64,000 bases of DNA from Macrotis lagotis (Eukaryota; Chordata; Mammalia; Peramelemorphia; Peramelidae), in NCBI RefSeq assembly GCF_037893015.1, contig NC_133658.1, forward strand, positions 884,795,038-884,859,037, given 5' to 3'. A program made the position numbers and the translations under genes. Below, in pieces: positions 33,966 to 48,231 of the stretch (position 1 is its first letter; each line of letters opens with the position of its first letter). Under the pieces are notes generated by a model. It saw only the letters and a list, made by a program, of their open reading frames with translations, was not told the DNA's origin and did no database searches.

Positions 33966-35402
33966 TCTCTTTTGCCAGTGACTCAGTTGAGAGGATTTGT
34001 TAGTGCCTGTCACATAGGTGCTGGTTCCTTCCGCCTCTCTCCCAGTCCATCCAACTTTTAGTACTGTAGCCTGTTAACCAGCTAAGGATTTTGGGAAGGT
34101 TTGCCTGAAGAGTCCCCAGTAGCAGAGTTGGGAAGTCCACCGTATTTCTTTGATATCTTCCTCTCTATTGCTATTCTGTGTTGCTCATCCCAATCCATTC
34201 AGTCTAAGAAATCCATCAACAGCCTGTCAAGGGAAAAGAGAGTTGTTAGCCTGTGTGATCGCAGTTGTTTTCAAGGTTATGGTGGAGTACCCAGAGACTC
34301 AACTTTGCTTGGGGTTTGAAGAACAAGACACTTGAGACACTTAGAGCTTTGAGAACTTCTTTGTCTGTAAAATGGGAAAATATTCTTTGAACTGTGGACC
34401 TCACACACATCACAAGTCTATTATAGAGAACAATACCTTTATCAGTTTAAACCTCTACTGAAATATGACATGTGAGAAGGGAGTATCAGTCAGGTCATCC
34501 AATCCACTGACATTAATTAAGCACCTACTTTGTGCTAGACTTTGGGGACATGAAGACAAAAAAGCAAAACTGATGCACTCCCTGAACTCATAGAGTTTAC
34601 ATTTTCTGAGGGGAGACGTATGAAAGTTTGAGAAAAGTTTTACAGGACAAGGTATTGTCACCTGGGGTGGTAGAATAAGAGAATCAAGGCTCTGGGCTTT
34701 GGAGTTAGAAAGACCTAGATTACAATCCATCTAGGGGTATGCTAGAACCAGCTTATACATGGCTGATTTCAATTTGAACTTTTAGACCTTGGAAATCAGC
34801 AAAAGTTATAAAGCAGGATTTGTTTATTGTTTTGACCATTTAACAAAGTTATGGAGAAATTGTGTGTTTCTTGAGACACTTAAGAAAGTGTGTCATCCTG
34901 ACTTTTTTTTTTAGTTTGTGGAGAGCTGGTTGTTAAACATTTACTAGCACACACTTGAATCTATCATTTGACATGTTAGCTTTGTGACTTTGGGTAGGTT
35001 ACTTGACACTTGACCCTTCAGCAACTCCCCAGGTCTTATACAAATCTGTTTTGCCAAAAGTTTTTGTTTTCATGGAGCCAGTTAACTTTAAGGAGGATAT
35101 GAATTGAGGGATATAACACTGATCAGAAGAGGAATATCAGGAATGAGATCTGGCTAGATGCCAAACAGCCCTAGTCCCTGGCATCTCATTTCAAAAAAAA
35201 GACCTAGAGGAAGTCCTTCACTAGGATGGGACATTCTTCTATGAAGCAACCATAGAATCACACAGGATGTGTAGAGCTTGCAGATTGTACAATGCAAAGA
35301 ATTCTGGGTTTAGAGTTTGAATCATGACTGAGTTCCTTAGTGTTCATCATAAAATGAGATCTGAATGTGGGTAATTTCTACATTTCTTTCTAGCCCCAAT
35401 TT

Positions 35403-35641
35403 GCTAGATAGCTAGTAACATAGACAGCATGTTGGACCTAGAGTCCAGCAAGACCTGCCTCAGATACTTACTATGTGTAATTCTGGACAAGTCACTTAAA
35501 CTGTTTGCCTCAGGTTCCTTATCTATAAAATGGGAACAATAATAGTGCCTACCTCGCAGAATTATTAGGATAGGAGATGTTTGTAAAGCATTTTGCAAAT
35601 TCTAAAGTATTATATAAATTCTGACTATTATTAGTATTATC
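35403..35641 (+). mobile_element. MIR-family CORE-SINE
   Basis: Forward copy: gctagatagctagtaacatag head, tggacaagtcacttaaactg, cttatctataaaatgggaacaataatagtgcctacctcgcag and tttgtaaagcattttgcaaa. Confidence 0.82.
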
Positions 35642-37754
35642 CCCAGTCTGGGGAAATATCTTGGAGTCGATTGGTAGTTAAGTCACCGCTTTGAGAGCAG
35701 GAAAGAGGTGAATATCTCTGCTTCTTCGATCTTATCTGTCCTTTATTCCAATCACTAAAGATTACTACCTTTCAGGGACTAGCTTGTTCCACGATATTCA
35801 TCATTCAACAATTATTTGTTGAAGACGTAGGCATATCTGGCTGAGACAAAAACGAAACATCTCTTGCCCTTTAGGAGTTTACATTGTAATAGGGGAGACA
35901 ACAAATAACCAGATCATTTCCAAGCATTTTTCAGAATCTATTAAGGGCCAGGCACTATGCTAATAGCTAATTAATAATTTATAATCTCAAGGATTTTATA
36001 ATCTAATGGAAAAAGGCAACACCCTAAATAAAACTAAGTAGTGAGAAGGTGAGAAATCTGGGGGGGGGGGGTAGGTGGGGGAGGAGCATGGTGGAAAAGC
36101 AAGTCTACAAAGAACACTATGGTGGGGGTGAATGAAGAGCTGTTTACCCTGGTCTCCTTTTCTTAAATGAAAGTTTAAGGTTCCACCCTCCAGACAGAGG
36201 GGCAGGGGGTCCTGATAGGGAGTGAGTACTGAAGCTAATTGGATCTTGCAGGATGAGATAAAGAGTTCAATAAAGAAGTCCAAAATGAGTGTAGCCAGGT
36301 AGAAAATGAGATGTTGGAGATGAGTATGTGAAGAGGAGGGGAGTAATGTAAGGGGAAAAAAGTCTGTAACAGTAGTTTAAAGGACAATGTCTATGAAAGC
36401 CTTCAGGATTCTGACCAACAAAGAGAGCAATGAGAATTTCAGAAGACTGATGACCAAAGAGGCTTTCCATATTTTGGCTAAAAGTAATTGTCCAGAAGTA
36501 TGTTAGAAGACAGACATTTTCTGACTTAACTAATGTGTTCATTTGTTTTGCTTGACTCTTCTTATTTGTTACCAGGGAGAGGACTTCTATTTAGGTTTGG
36601 GGGGGAATTTAATGAGTAGTGACAGAAATTTTTTTTTCCAAAAAAACCAAATCAATAAAGGAAGAAAAATTAAAAGAAGAAAAAAAGATCAGGAGATACA
36701 AATGGTAATTACTGTCATGTTAAATGATAGTGTAAGTACATACTTTTTCTTCTAGAAAATATCAGAGGTTTTATGGTTTCATGAACTATAAACTTTCTTC
36801 TTTCTTTACTGAAATCTTGTTAGATGAAGGTTGTTAAGTTTATAATAAAAATAATTTTAAATAGAAAAATAAGCAAAGTAGGTTGGAATTAGGCTATGAA
36901 GGGGTTTATACTCTTAGCAAAGGAAGCTAACCTTCACTCAGCGGGGGTCCTGAAGGTTATAGAGAGAGACTTGGTCATAATTGTGTCTCACAATTCATTT
37001 GACAACTGTTCAGAGAACAATGGATTGGACACTAGAAGTAGAGAAACCCATTAGGAGGTCACTGGGATAATACTCAGAAACTCTGTTGGCAGCATCACGT
37101 TTAGAATCATGGTTTTTAAAAATTCATGCTTGGATTTCAGCTTAGCTTCCTTCTTTCTCTGTGTTCCAGAGGGACCTCAAGGTTCATCTAATTTTTTTTT
37201 CCTTTTCTATATCAATAAACTTCTAAGAAGTGAGGTTAATAGGAAGCTGAAAGGAAGACTAAATGCTTCCTTGGAGTTGTTTTGACAGGAGAGACAACTA
37301 GGGTCCTGGTTCAGTCTGCCTGGGATGTTGCAGAGCCCCTAGTTAGGATCACAGACTTTATGTTAGAACAGAACATCCTGCCTTCAAGGTGAAAACAAAT
37401 CCTTTGGTGGTTGTCTGCTGTGAAGTTTTTTTTTCCTTCCCTTCTTCTCATCACCACAGTTACATGCTCCAAAACAGCTTCCTAGCTCCTAATGATCAGA
37501 CCTTTTCTATTCCTAACTTGAGTCTCTCTATGAGAGAGGAAAAAGGATTTGATTAAGATATAGCTCCCAGGGTCCCTCCAGTCCAACAGCTGCCCAAGGC
37601 CAAAGACATAAGATGACAGTAGCTTGTTAGTTCTCTACTACTCTAAGGTTTCCCAAGCAACACAGGAAAAAACCCTGGGAAGGATTTCCAATACTTTTAT
37701 TTTCTTTGTATAGATGAAAAAAGTGGAGGTTCCATTGAAAGAACACTGACAATA

Positions 37755-38208
37755 GAGTCAGAAGTTTGGTTCTTAATGCTCTCCATAACCCAGACCCTTC
37801 TTACCTTTCCATTCTTCTTACATCTTACTTCCCTCCACATAGTCCGTGATGTAGTGACACTGGCCTCCTTTGCACAGATCACTTCACATCTGACTCTCCA
37901 TTTTTTCTCTGCCTAACACTCGTATGTAGAATGTCCTCCTCCCTCATCTCCTTCCTCCTGGCTGCCTTCAAGTTCCAACTAAAGTCCCATCTTCTACAGG
38001 AAGCTTTTCCTAAGCCCTCTTAATTCTAGTGCCTTCCCATGTCAATAGCTTCCATTTTTCCTATAGAGTTCATAATTGCTTGCATGTTCTTTTCCTCACT
38101 AGGCCATGAACTCCTTGGAGGAGAGACAGCTATCTTTTACCTTAATTTTAATCTCCAGTGCTAAACAGTATCTGGAAATTAATAAATGTTCATTGATTGA
38201 TTGACTAG
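37755..38208 (+). mobile_element. L2 LINE 3' end
   Basis: gctctccataacccagaccc, gtagaatgtcctcctccctc, cccatcttctacaggaagcttttcctaagccc, aggccatgaactccttggagg and ttaataaatgttcattgattg are in the L2 order. The end is complete. Confidence 0.85.
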
Positions 38209-38302
38209 GCTGGATGGCTTCTGGAATTCTTTTCAACTCTAAATCGATGTTCCTAAACTTAGGACCTGATATCTATTCATTTTATTTCCCATTTAACCTC
38301 CG

Positions 38303-38317
38303 CCCCCCCCCCCCCCC
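38303..38317 (+). repeat. 15-base poly-C tract
   Basis: Fifteen C in a row following cctccg. No retroposon tail is evident. Confidence 0.9.
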
Positions 38318-40284
38318 AGAGAAGGGGAAGGGAAGGGAGAGAATGATCAAATGTAATAATAATTTTAACAGTTATTATTTCATTTGATTAATGGGATCTC
38401 TATGCCCTAAGCTTCAGTCAATTCCCTGAAAATCAATGATATAAACATCATTGAACATTTTAAAGTCTGCTATTGCCGGGGAGGAGACTTTCTTTTCTCT
38501 TTTGTATCCTCATGCCCAGACTGGGTTGGGCTCTTACCCAGAGAGTCTCTAACCTGGTTATTGTTATATATATCACAACTGACTCATGTACAAAAAAGTA
38601 GGTGTGAGAAGAGGGCCCCACCTTTGAAAGTCATTACCCTCTTTATCCTCCTTGCCACCCAATTTAATTCTCAAAACTAAACCTCCCAATTCTTTTAATT
38701 TCTAGAAAAGTAAAATTGGTGGGACTTTCAGATGGTAATAGTTATAATAACAAGATTGTTTCTAGCTTTAGGCCATGGAATATTATAATAATAATAATAG
38801 TCATTTTCTAGCATTTTAAAGTTTGCAAATTCCTTTAATACATTATCTCATTTGTTGAACAATGCTAGGAGTGAGGGCAGAGACCACCATCCTCATTTTA
38901 TAGTTGAGGGAACTAGATAAATGACTTCTTTTAAAGACACTCAAATAATGTAACAGGAGCCCTCCGTGCTGCTTCTCATCATTGTCATTAGTTGCAAACC
39001 TTTTATTAAGTACCAACTCTGTTTTGAATGCTGTGTTAGCTAGGTATTAGAAACAGAGAGAAGAGTGTGGCCTGATTTCAGACTTCAAAGAGTTTATGAT
39101 TTTATTTAGGTGACTCAATATTGAGTCTATTGGAGTCACCTGTAGGTTTTTTCAGGCCTTGTTCTGGGAGCTGGGGGCACAGATATCCAATCCCTGACTT
39201 CAAGGAGATTATAGACTATGGAGTACTAGAAAAGTGACTTTTCTTCTAGCTTTCCTTCCTCCTGCCTTTTTTTTTTTTTTTTTTGCTTTTGATGGACTTG
39301 GGGAAAAAGTCATTAAAATACCTGACTCACCAGAAAGAAGGGGGTGGGAAGAAATAACTATGGGTCAGTGGTGTCACCAAGGGTACCATTAAATACACTA
39401 TTCATTTTAAGATTAAGGTAACCAGGGAGATCAATGCAGGAGATTTGTTTCTTATTCTTTGGAAGGCCCAACTTGGCCATTGGAACAAAGTACAGATTAA
39501 AAAAAACACACAACTCTTATTTCTCCTCAGTGGGGACTCTCGAGGAATTTTTCCTGTTAAGGAAAATCTGTCAGAGGGATAAAAAAGAGGAGAGAGGAGG
39601 GAGAATACTCCACTGAACTTCCCTTTTCCAACTATGAGAGATAAGAGTATTATCCAGCATGTCTGTTCAATATGATTTGGGACACACACACAGAGAAACC
39701 TACCATGCAGTTACACATTGAATCATTGAATGACCTCTGCTTTAGACTGAGTACAGTTGGAAAAATTTAGGTCCCCAGCTCTTTGTCAGCCCTTGGAACT
39801 TGGATTAATTTGTCTGACTTGGAAAAAAGCACTAGTGAATAAAAGGAAAAACCTGCTTGACAGGTTCCCTTTCTTAATGACTTAGAACCTCCCATATTCA
39901 GCAGGTTAGTAAGGGCTACTCCCCAAATCTTTTCTATAAAAGTGATAATTTAATAATAGCTATTTCCACAATGGCTTCAACTTACAAAGTACTTTCTGGG
40001 ATGGAATCTCACAACTACCCAGGATGAATCAAGTGAGAACTACCAGAGAGGTAGTGACTTGCCCAAGGTCACACAGTCAACATGGAAGTCAAGTGTGCTT
40101 TACCTCATTTTACAAATGAAGAAACTGAGACCCAGAAAGGTGGTGACTTTCAAATTTTCAAAGATAATAAGTAAGAGTTGAAGTTTGGACTTGGATCCTG
40201 TGACCCTGAATTTGGAATTCTTTCCTTTGCATCCCACTTGTCCTGAGTCATAAAAGAGGAGTGTAGACCATTAAAGTCCCCTTA

Positions 40285-40402
40285 GTTGTCAGTGTTTTGA
40301 GGACAGGCACTATTTTTTGCCTCTTTTTATATCCCCAGCGCTTAGCACAGTTCTGGCTAGACAGTAGGTGCTTCATAAAAGTTTATCAACTGAATGAATA
40401 GT
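40285..40402 (+). mobile_element. L2 LINE 3' terminus
   Basis: ttgaggacaggcactattttttgcc, tatccccagcgcttagcacag, gtaggtgcttcataaaagtttatcaactgaatgaat. Confidence 0.8.
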
Positions 40403-40691
40403 TGGCCAGGTAGCCTTTGAAAGCCCTTCCAACTCCAACTCTGCCATCTTGCTTTTATTCCAGATAGATGAAAATCAATCTTTTTCAAATCTCTCTCAGG
40501 AAGAAGGTTCCCCCTGTTTCCCTTGGGCCCCCATTTAATGGTTTAGCAATACTTCCTTTCAGCAAAGTCTGACTTGACTACCTTTTGCTTTAGGTAAGTA
40601 GGCTCACCTGCTCTTATTCCATCCAGTGCTCAGTGTGGAAGGTAGAAGGTGAGTTCCAAATGTATCATCTCAAAGAGTGATTTGTCATATG

Positions 40692-40881
40692 GTCATTCAG
40701 TCCATCCAGCCATGTCCTGTTTTTCTGGACCCCATTTGGGGTTTTTTGGGGGCAGAGATCCTGGAGCTTTCCATTTCCTTCTCCAGTTCATTTTATAGAT
40801 GAGGAAACTGAGGCATGCAGGGTGCCCAGGTCACACAGCTTGAATTCCTGAAGATGAGTCTATAGTACCATCTAGCTGCCC
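40692..40881 (-). mobile_element. MAR1-type CORE-SINE
   Basis: Reverse copy: ctggaccccatttggggttttttggg, ccatttccttctccagttcattttatagatgaggaaactgaggc, ggtcacacagctt, taccatctagctgccc. Confidence 0.85.
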
Positions 40882-41059
40882 ATCAAAGGGTGATAAGATA
40901 AGCAATTTAGAAAAGGCTGTTTTCTCTGAGGGTTATATGAGAATATTCCCAAAATTGACAGGAAATAAATATAGTTTAAACAGGAAGTTTTATTCTCTAC
41001 TTATAGGTGGAGGCCATTAAAGATAGTGGCCACCAGAAATAAGGGAGACTGGCATATTT

Positions 41060-41064
41060 ATCTA

Positions 41065-41110
<46 letters not shown>
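41060..41110. repeat. (TA)n microsatellite followed by CA units
   Basis: About 20 TA units then acacacac. Further TATA-rich sequence continues to about 41450. Confidence 0.93.
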
Positions 41111-41111
<1 letters not shown>

Positions 41112-41394
41112 TTCTAGCATGATTGTTCTTTGTTCTCAAAGAAAAACAAAATGAATATTAAATATATATAGCAAATACACACATACTTCTAGTACAAGAA
41201 ATATACTATATATATGTGCAGATATGTGTGTAGGTATATCTATTTTTAAAATATATATATTTAATCCCCCTCATCCATTGTACACAAAGCAACATGACAC
41301 ACTGCTGGCCTTTAAGTGAGGAGAACTGCATTGAAAACCCCTATCAAATTTGCTTCATTCAAGAATTATTTTAAATGTTTATTATCAATTATTA

Positions 41395-41460
41395 TATATC
41401 AATACCTTATCAATATATTGATATAGAAATATAAAATATCAAACAGGATATTATAAATCA
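41395..41460. repeat. AT-rich low-complexity stretch
   Basis: Irregular tatcaatatattgatatag-type sequence. A second similar patch is at 41645-41790, made of gatattgatattaatgttgatattgg-like and tatatattgcata-like units. Confidence 0.7.
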
Positions 41461-41994
41461 AAAATAAATGCCATCTATTTGGGATAATAATAGGATGGCA
41501 GAGCTGTAGATGGAAAGACTCTCAGAGGCCATCTGGTCATTATTCACTCAGTCGATTAACATTTATGAAGTATCTACTATCTGCCCACCACTGTGCTAAG
41601 CTCTGGGGATACAAAAAAGAGGCAAAACACAGTGCCTGTCCTTAAGATACTGATATTGATATTAATGTTGATATTGGCATTATATTTTGCATATATCAGT
41701 ATAGATAGTATATATTGCATAGATATTGTATATTACATATATTATACATTGCATATATATTTTTATATATTGAATATATATGTGCAAAGTTCTGGCTTGT
41801 TATAAGGAAAGCATTTGACAAACAGAAATGAGTATGGGTAATATTGGACTATTATTTATTATCGTGGTTAACTTCTGGTTTAAGAAATGTTTGTAAGGAC
41901 AAAGCTACTTCTTGGAGAGCATGGTATTATTATGAGAGTGTTAGGCTTGGAATGAATGTTTAGGTTTGGATCAACCTAAACCATTTCAATTTTT

Positions 41995-42141
41995 TTGTTG
42001 TTGGATTTTTGCGAGGCAATGGAGTTAAGTGACTTGCCCAAGGTCACATAGCTAAGTAAATATTGTGTCTGTGACCAGATTTGAGCTCAGGTCCTCCTGA
42101 CTCCAGTGCCAGTGCTCTATCCACTATACTACCTTGTTACC
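41995..42141 (-). mobile_element. WSINE1-like SINE
   Basis: Reverse copy: ggatttttgcgaggcaatggagttaagtgacttgcccaaggtcacatag, ending ccactatactaccttgttaccc; the head is decayed. Confidence 0.85.
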
Positions 42142-43837
42142 CTACCATTTAACTTTTTTATAAATCAGACAATACTCTAGGAATTCCATAAAGTTATTTG
42201 CCAAAAGCCGGATTATCTTCAAGGATCCAATTAACTGTAGGGAGTGTGAACCCCCAAAGTGTAAAAATTTTAAAAATATAGGGTTAAAACAAAATTGACA
42301 GAAAATATAGTTTAAACAGGAAGTTTTATTCTCTGAGATTTACCACCTACTTATAGGTGGAGGCCATTAAAGATAATGACCATCCAGAAATGAGGGAGAC
42401 TGGCATATTTATCTAAAAACAAAGAATGGGGAAAATCATTAACCTCCTTGGTGGCCTGACCATGAAGGTTTCACAATATTCAGTTACCCAGTTCTTCCTC
42501 AAAGCCTACCATCCTTATTACAAAACTCTCTGATTGTTATCTCTTCTTGAACTCTAAGCATCAGGAGGGAAGGACAAGTCTTTCAGCATCCTGATCTTTG
42601 TCTTCCTTAGTTTGTAATTAACATAAGGGAGGATAATCATTGACTTTTTACCTACTGGTAAAGGTAACCATAAGGGGGAATAAATCAAAAGAAAACAACC
42701 TTTTTTTTTAAACCAGGAGAATAGTTTAGGAAAAAAAACTATCATTATCTATTATTACATTTCAACAGCAGGATCTGTTTGTCGGAGTTACCCTGGATCA
42801 GAAAAGGAGGTGGATGGGTCAGGTGACCAAGAATGAGGGCCAACATGTAAACATGGAAGTATTCCCCAAGCACCACCCAAATGAAAGGAAGGACTCCATT
42901 GTGATTGAGTAGCTGCTCTAGCTCCCCTCCTGAGAACAGGATGGACAAGAATCAGACAGGGATGTAGGGCTGCTTCCACAGCTGTGAAACATCCCAGATG
43001 ACATCCCACTTCTTTGGTATATTCTCATCTCTGTCCCAGCAGAACCAGGACCTTTGTAGGTCTATGGCCAAGAAAGATGACAGTGCTCGTTAACCATTTC
43101 CCACTGGAGGAAGTGTTTAACTCAGAATGATTACCATCCCAGAGTTAGGGTTCTTTTCTTTGTAATCTGCTTCCCACAGGGCCAGATTGAAAGAGTAGAG
43201 GAAAATAAAAAGTCTCCTCATCAGCAAAATGTGAGTTAACACTTAAAAAAAAGCAAATATTAGCACACACAGAAACATACTCTCCTAGTGTCCCCAAAAT
43301 AAATTGTTCCTCTGTTTGAACTGTTCAATGGGGAGCAAGGTTCAAGTGTATTCATTTGAGAGCAGGCTTTATAGCTGGTATCTGGAGCGCAGCTTTGCTG
43401 TTTGTCATTTACTGGTGATGTTGCAAGGGATCAACTGGCACTGGTATTGTGTTTCTTTCAGTGGCTGAGATAGAATTGAGTTAATAGCTTGCTTAGCCCT
43501 GTCCTATTGGGTTTTTGTCCTTGTTGGCTTCTGAGGTCCTTGCCAACTCTAAGATTCTCTGACTCTGAACAATTTGGCTACAAAACTAGCATTCGAAAAA
43601 ATTCCACAAACTCATTGGTGCCTTATATCATTTCTAAATATACCACTTGCCCCAAATGAAAGTCTTCGTTCTCAAAAAACAGTAAGGTAAAAATAAATGT
43701 CATATTGAATTCTACTGGACCTCTCTGCTGAGGGGTCCTCTGGAACCATTGTTGTTTTTTCAGTTACTTATAGTTTAGTTTTCTATGTGTGATCTATTCA
43801 TTTCCACTGTGTCTCTGGTTCTGCTTAATCTATTCTT

Positions 43838-43992
43838 CTTTTTTTTCTTTTTTTTGGTTTTTGCAAGGCACTGGGGTTAAGTGGCTTGCCCAAGGCCACA
43901 CAGCTAGGTAATTATTGTCTGAGGTCTGATTTGAACTCAGGTACTCCTGACTCCAGGGCCAGTGCTCTATCTACTGCACCACCCAGCCGCCT
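43838..43992 (-). mobile_element. WSINE1-like SINE
   Basis: Reverse copy from ttttttggtttttgcaaggcactgggg to ctgcaccacccagccgcc. The acttaataatt block has lost several bases. Confidence 0.9.
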
Positions 43993-44898
43993 CTTCTTTT
44001 CTTCTTAATAAGTTTTTGCATAATTCTCTGATTTCCTCATGTACTATTTCTTCCTAAACAGAGACTTTCCATTCACATTCAATATAATAGGGCGCTTTTA
44101 ATTCAACCATTTCCTAAAACTTTGTTTTCCAGATCTTTAGACCCATATTATTTGATGATGAGGATGGGACAAAATTAAAAGTTGAGCCAACATCTTGGGA
44201 CCTTCAGGATCACTGAGGCTAGCATGGCCAGTTTCTAAATATGAAAACTGAGGCCCAGAGATAGGAAGTCTGGAAAGAGTGCCAGAGGTCCCCAGAAATC
44301 TGGGTTTGAATCCTGCTTCTAATTCTTACTAACTGACCACAGACTAGATAGATTAAAAGCTGGAAGAGACCTTAGAGGTCACATAGTCTAACTTTCCACC
44401 TTTTACAGCTGAGGAAACTGAGGCCTAGAGAAGTGATTAGCTAGTTAGAGGCAGAGGGATTTGAAGACTCAGATCTTATAACTGCAAGTTGTGCATGCTG
44501 CCTTTTACATCTTGGGTCCTTTGTTTTCTCATTAACTGGTCCAATTTGTGTTGGGCTGTGGGAGAAGAATCCTAAAACCTTCAGAGAAAAGTGTCCCAAC
44601 CAATAGGTCTGGCTCTGCTGGTATATCTGATCTGTCAGGCCTCTAATTTTCTCATTCACCGCTCATTTCTAAAGTGTCATTGTGAGAAAGCTCCTTGGTC
44701 TGATGGTGAGTGGTGAAAATGAAGATGAGCATTCACTCTCTGCTGTGATCTGGGAAATTTAGAGTCAATGATATTCTTGAAGCCTTTTAGGATCTGTGAG
44801 GATGTTTGGTGGTTGTCCATACATATGTCGTTAGAATCCGTATTGGAACAATCTCTGTGTCAGAGAGGGGAAGGACCCAATTAATACTTCAACTTCCA

Positions 44899-45056
44899 GG
44901 GGCAGCTAGGTGGATAGAGCACTGGCCCTGGAGTCAGGAGGACCTGAGTTCAAAGTTGACCTCAAAGACTTAATAAATGCCTAGCTGTGAGACCTTGGGC
45001 AAGTCACTTAACCCCAGTGCCTTGCAAAAACTAAAACAAACAAAAACAAACAAAAA
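44899..45056 (+). mobile_element. WSINE1-like SINE with 13 bp target-site duplication
   Basis: Forward copy, ggggcagctaggtggatagagcac (box A spacer deleted) to an aaacaaac-type tail. Flanks ACTTCAaCTTCCA / ACTTCAgCTTCCA at 44886-44898 and 45057-45069. Confidence 0.92.
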
Positions 45057-47179
45057 ACTTCAGCTTCCATCAGAGGCAGGATTTTAACCCAGCTCTTCTA
45101 GAATCTAAATCCAACAGGGTTTCTCAGATAAGACAGCAGTTATTATGGAGAGGTAGCCCCCTACCTCATCATTCGTTAGACTACATGACCTCTAAGTTTT
45201 CTTCCAACTTTTAACCTGTCTAGTCCATAGTCACATAGTTAGTAAAGAGCTCAAGACTGGGAGTTTAAAAAGTCTGAGTTTGAATCCAGACTCTGTCCAT
45301 GAGACCTTGGGTGAGTCACTATGCCATTCTACTCCTTTGTAAAACGGGGACAAAAATACTACTAGACCCTTAAGACTTATAAAGTCATGGTCTTCTTTTT
45401 CCTCCTCTTCCTCTTCCTTGTCCTCTTTGTTCTTAAAGTTTCTCAAATACCTCTGGGCATTTTATCTTTCCATAATTTTGCCACAGGCTCAGGGAGAAGG
45501 GAAGACCAGGGGTTTACCCAGCATGCTGGGGGGTTAACTTCCCTTTCTGTTCAATTCCTTGTTGTCTCCACTTCATAGTTTTCATTCATAAAATAGTGAA
45601 CCATAGATTTAGAGCTGGAAGTGACCTTAGCTGCCTCCTTATCCAACCCCCTCATTTTACAGATGAGGAAACTGAGAAATGCAGTCAACAGCATCATGGA
45701 GCAAAATCTGGAAGGACTCTTCCTGGTCCAACCCCCCTCATCTTCCAGATGGGAATCACTCAGGCCATGCAAGGAGTAGAGTGGCGTGGCTGGCCCAGAA
45801 GTGCATGGTTAGTAAGGATTTTCCTCTGCTAAGTTCCTTGCACCCTCCCTTTGTAAATCCCTGTTTGTAAATGTGTTTCAGTTTGCTCACATCCTTTCCA
45901 TACCTCTCCATTGCCCTTTGGGTGATCCCAAGGTCTTCCTTCTTTAGAGATTGCTGGGTTCCATACCCGGAAAGAACACTGCTGATGAAAGAGAGATGAG
46001 CCTTTACTTCATTGTTGATAGTTTCCCAGAGGCAATCTAACTCATATCCTCCCTCCTGCCCCCTCCTCATTCTTGGTCCAACTCAGCCCATTTTCAGTGT
46101 CTGTCCAAGATATGTGCACAGTCAGGCTCTGTAGCTTGTCTTTCTGCCTTCGGGGAAATTAATTTAAAAAAAAAATTTCTTGCCAGGAAGGTTGGAGAGT
46201 CCTGCTGAGGCAGGTTGGAGGTGGGATGGAGGGGGGAGGGAGTCTTAGATAGCTTGAGAAAAAGTGAGCTGTGAATTCTGGGGATCCTAGATCTAGGGCT
46301 GGAAGGGACCTGAGAGACGGTTTAGTCCAATGACCTCATTTTTATAGAAAAGGAAACTGAGGCCCAGGAGTGAAGTACCTTTCCAAGGGTCAAGGCATTC
46401 TGGTCATAAAACGAAAAAGCCCAGTGAGGGCAACTAATTTACACCCTCCATTCCCTACCTATCATTGGACATTGGAGGAAACTGGGTGAGTTTAGAGGTG
46501 ATTTGTCCAAAGTCACACAGTTATAAGTAGCAGAGATAAGATGGGAAGAAGAATGCCCCCTGACCTTAAAATTTCCCTGAAGTGAGCACAAAGGCGGAGG
46601 GGTCTGCCAACCAGCCCCATGATGCTGCTGCTGCCTCTATAGGAGGCAAGCCCGGAGTATGGACCCTCCCTAATGAGGCAGAGACTTGTGAGGTGTCCAT
46701 GACGTTTTAGAAGCAGGGTAGACCCAAGCTGTGAGATTTAATTTCACCAGCAAGCACTAAATTCTTTCACTGTTTTAAAGAGGGGGTTGTTTGTCCAAGG
46801 ACAAGCTGACTGAAATGCCAAGCTGGCTCTTGGCTGTGATGGCTTAGGGAGAACTACAGGTCCCCATTAAACCTCTAGGGCGGGGAGGGGAGGAACCTTT
46901 TTTCCACCAAGGGCCATTTGGATATTATATCATCACCTGTGGGTCATACAAAATTATCAAATTAAAAATCAGCCTGTTTTATTTGGTCAAACAATTAATT
47001 CACCCCCCCTTAAAAACTCCTAGATTTATTAAATTTCAAGTCCTGTGGATGGTTGGCATCGCAGCCCCAGATAAGTGATTGCCCTGCTCTAGAAATGGTA
47101 ACGACTTCAGCAGGCTCTCTTCCAGTCCTCTGACTGCTGAATCCAAAGCCCAGGAGTGACCCGATCACTCCCCTCCACC

Positions 47180-47462
47180 AGGAGTTTTAGGGCTCCCAGT
47201 TGTATCTGAGAGGAGATCCACACTCCTCTGTTTGGCATTTCAGGCCTTTGACAACCTGCTCCAACTTGCCCTTCCAGAATTACTCCACCCTTCTATCACC
47301 CTTCTCTGTTCTCTCTGTTCTAGCCACACCAAGTTCTTCACCTCTTCTCTAAATAAGACATCCATGTGGGCCTCCAGGCATCTCTCCAAGCTGCTTCTGA
47401 TGCCTAGGATTCACTCCCTCCCCACCTCCACCCCTTATGACTTCAAGGTTAAGGAGGTCTTT
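47180..47462 (+). mobile_element. L2 LINE 3' region, interrupted by MAR1
   Basis: ggagatccacactcctctgtttggcatttc, ttgacaacctgctccaac and ctaggattcactccctcccc match the L2 order. It continues after the MAR1 at about 47725 (cttgattcccccc, caatcagtgtctccccctgaaaaattatttc). Confidence 0.75.
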
Positions 47463-47712
47463 GGGTCAGCTAAGTGGTGCAACAGTTAAGAGCGCCCTGC
47501 CTGAAGTCAGGAAGATCTGAGATCAGATCTGGCTTCAAACATCTGCTAGCTTTGTGAACATAGGCAAGTCGCTTAATCTTGTTTGCCTCAGTTTCCTCAT
47601 CTATAAAATGAGCTGGAAAAGAAAGTGGAGAAGGAAAACTACCCTAGTATCTCTGCCAAGAAAATCCCAAATTGGATCTTGGAGATCAGAAATGACAAAT
47701 GACTGGGTAACA
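47463..47712 (+). mobile_element. MAR1-type CORE-SINE
   Basis: Forward full-length copy: ggtcagctaagtggtgcaac, gaagtcaggaagatctgag, ctcagtttcctcatctataaaatgagctgg, gccaagaaaatcccaaattgg. It is inserted in an L2. Confidence 0.87.
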
Positions 47713-47869
47713 ATGAAGAGGCTGTTCTTGATTCCCCCCCCCCAATCAGTGTCTCCCCCTGAAAAATTATTTCATCTCATACTTATACTTCTTGGTGGTT
47801 TTTGATTTGCTTATCTCTGTTCATACTTTCTTATCTGTGCTGATCTACCTACTTCTTAAGTTCAAACTT

Positions 47870-48045
47870 AATTATTTTTTCCAATTGACATCTTATTTTA
47901 TTTTTCCAATTACATGTTCTGAAAGTTTTTCAACATTCGTCCACATGCACATGCATATTTTAAGTTACATAATTTCCTTCCACCCTCCCTTCCCACCCAC
48001 CCCCTACTCAGTGGCTAACAGTCAGGTGAATTTAAGAAATGCTTT
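47870..48045 (-). mobile_element. marsupial L1 3' end fragment
   Basis: attttttccaattgacatcttattttatttttccaattacatgttctgaaagtttttcaacattcg, then ccaccctcccttcccaccc. Same family as 9290 and 22060. Confidence 0.62.
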
Positions 48046-48231
48046 TTGATCAAAGTTGTTTCCTCTACCTTCACCCACAGTGGACTGGAAGCAACTTGAA
48101 CACAGGGTTCTTTTGTTTTCTCTTGGTCTTGCTTCTCCCCATCTCTTAAATGGAAATAACAGCACAAAGCTTTAGTGAGGCTCAAATGAGATCATGAGAA
48201 TAAAATACTTTTTAAAACTGAAAATGCCATG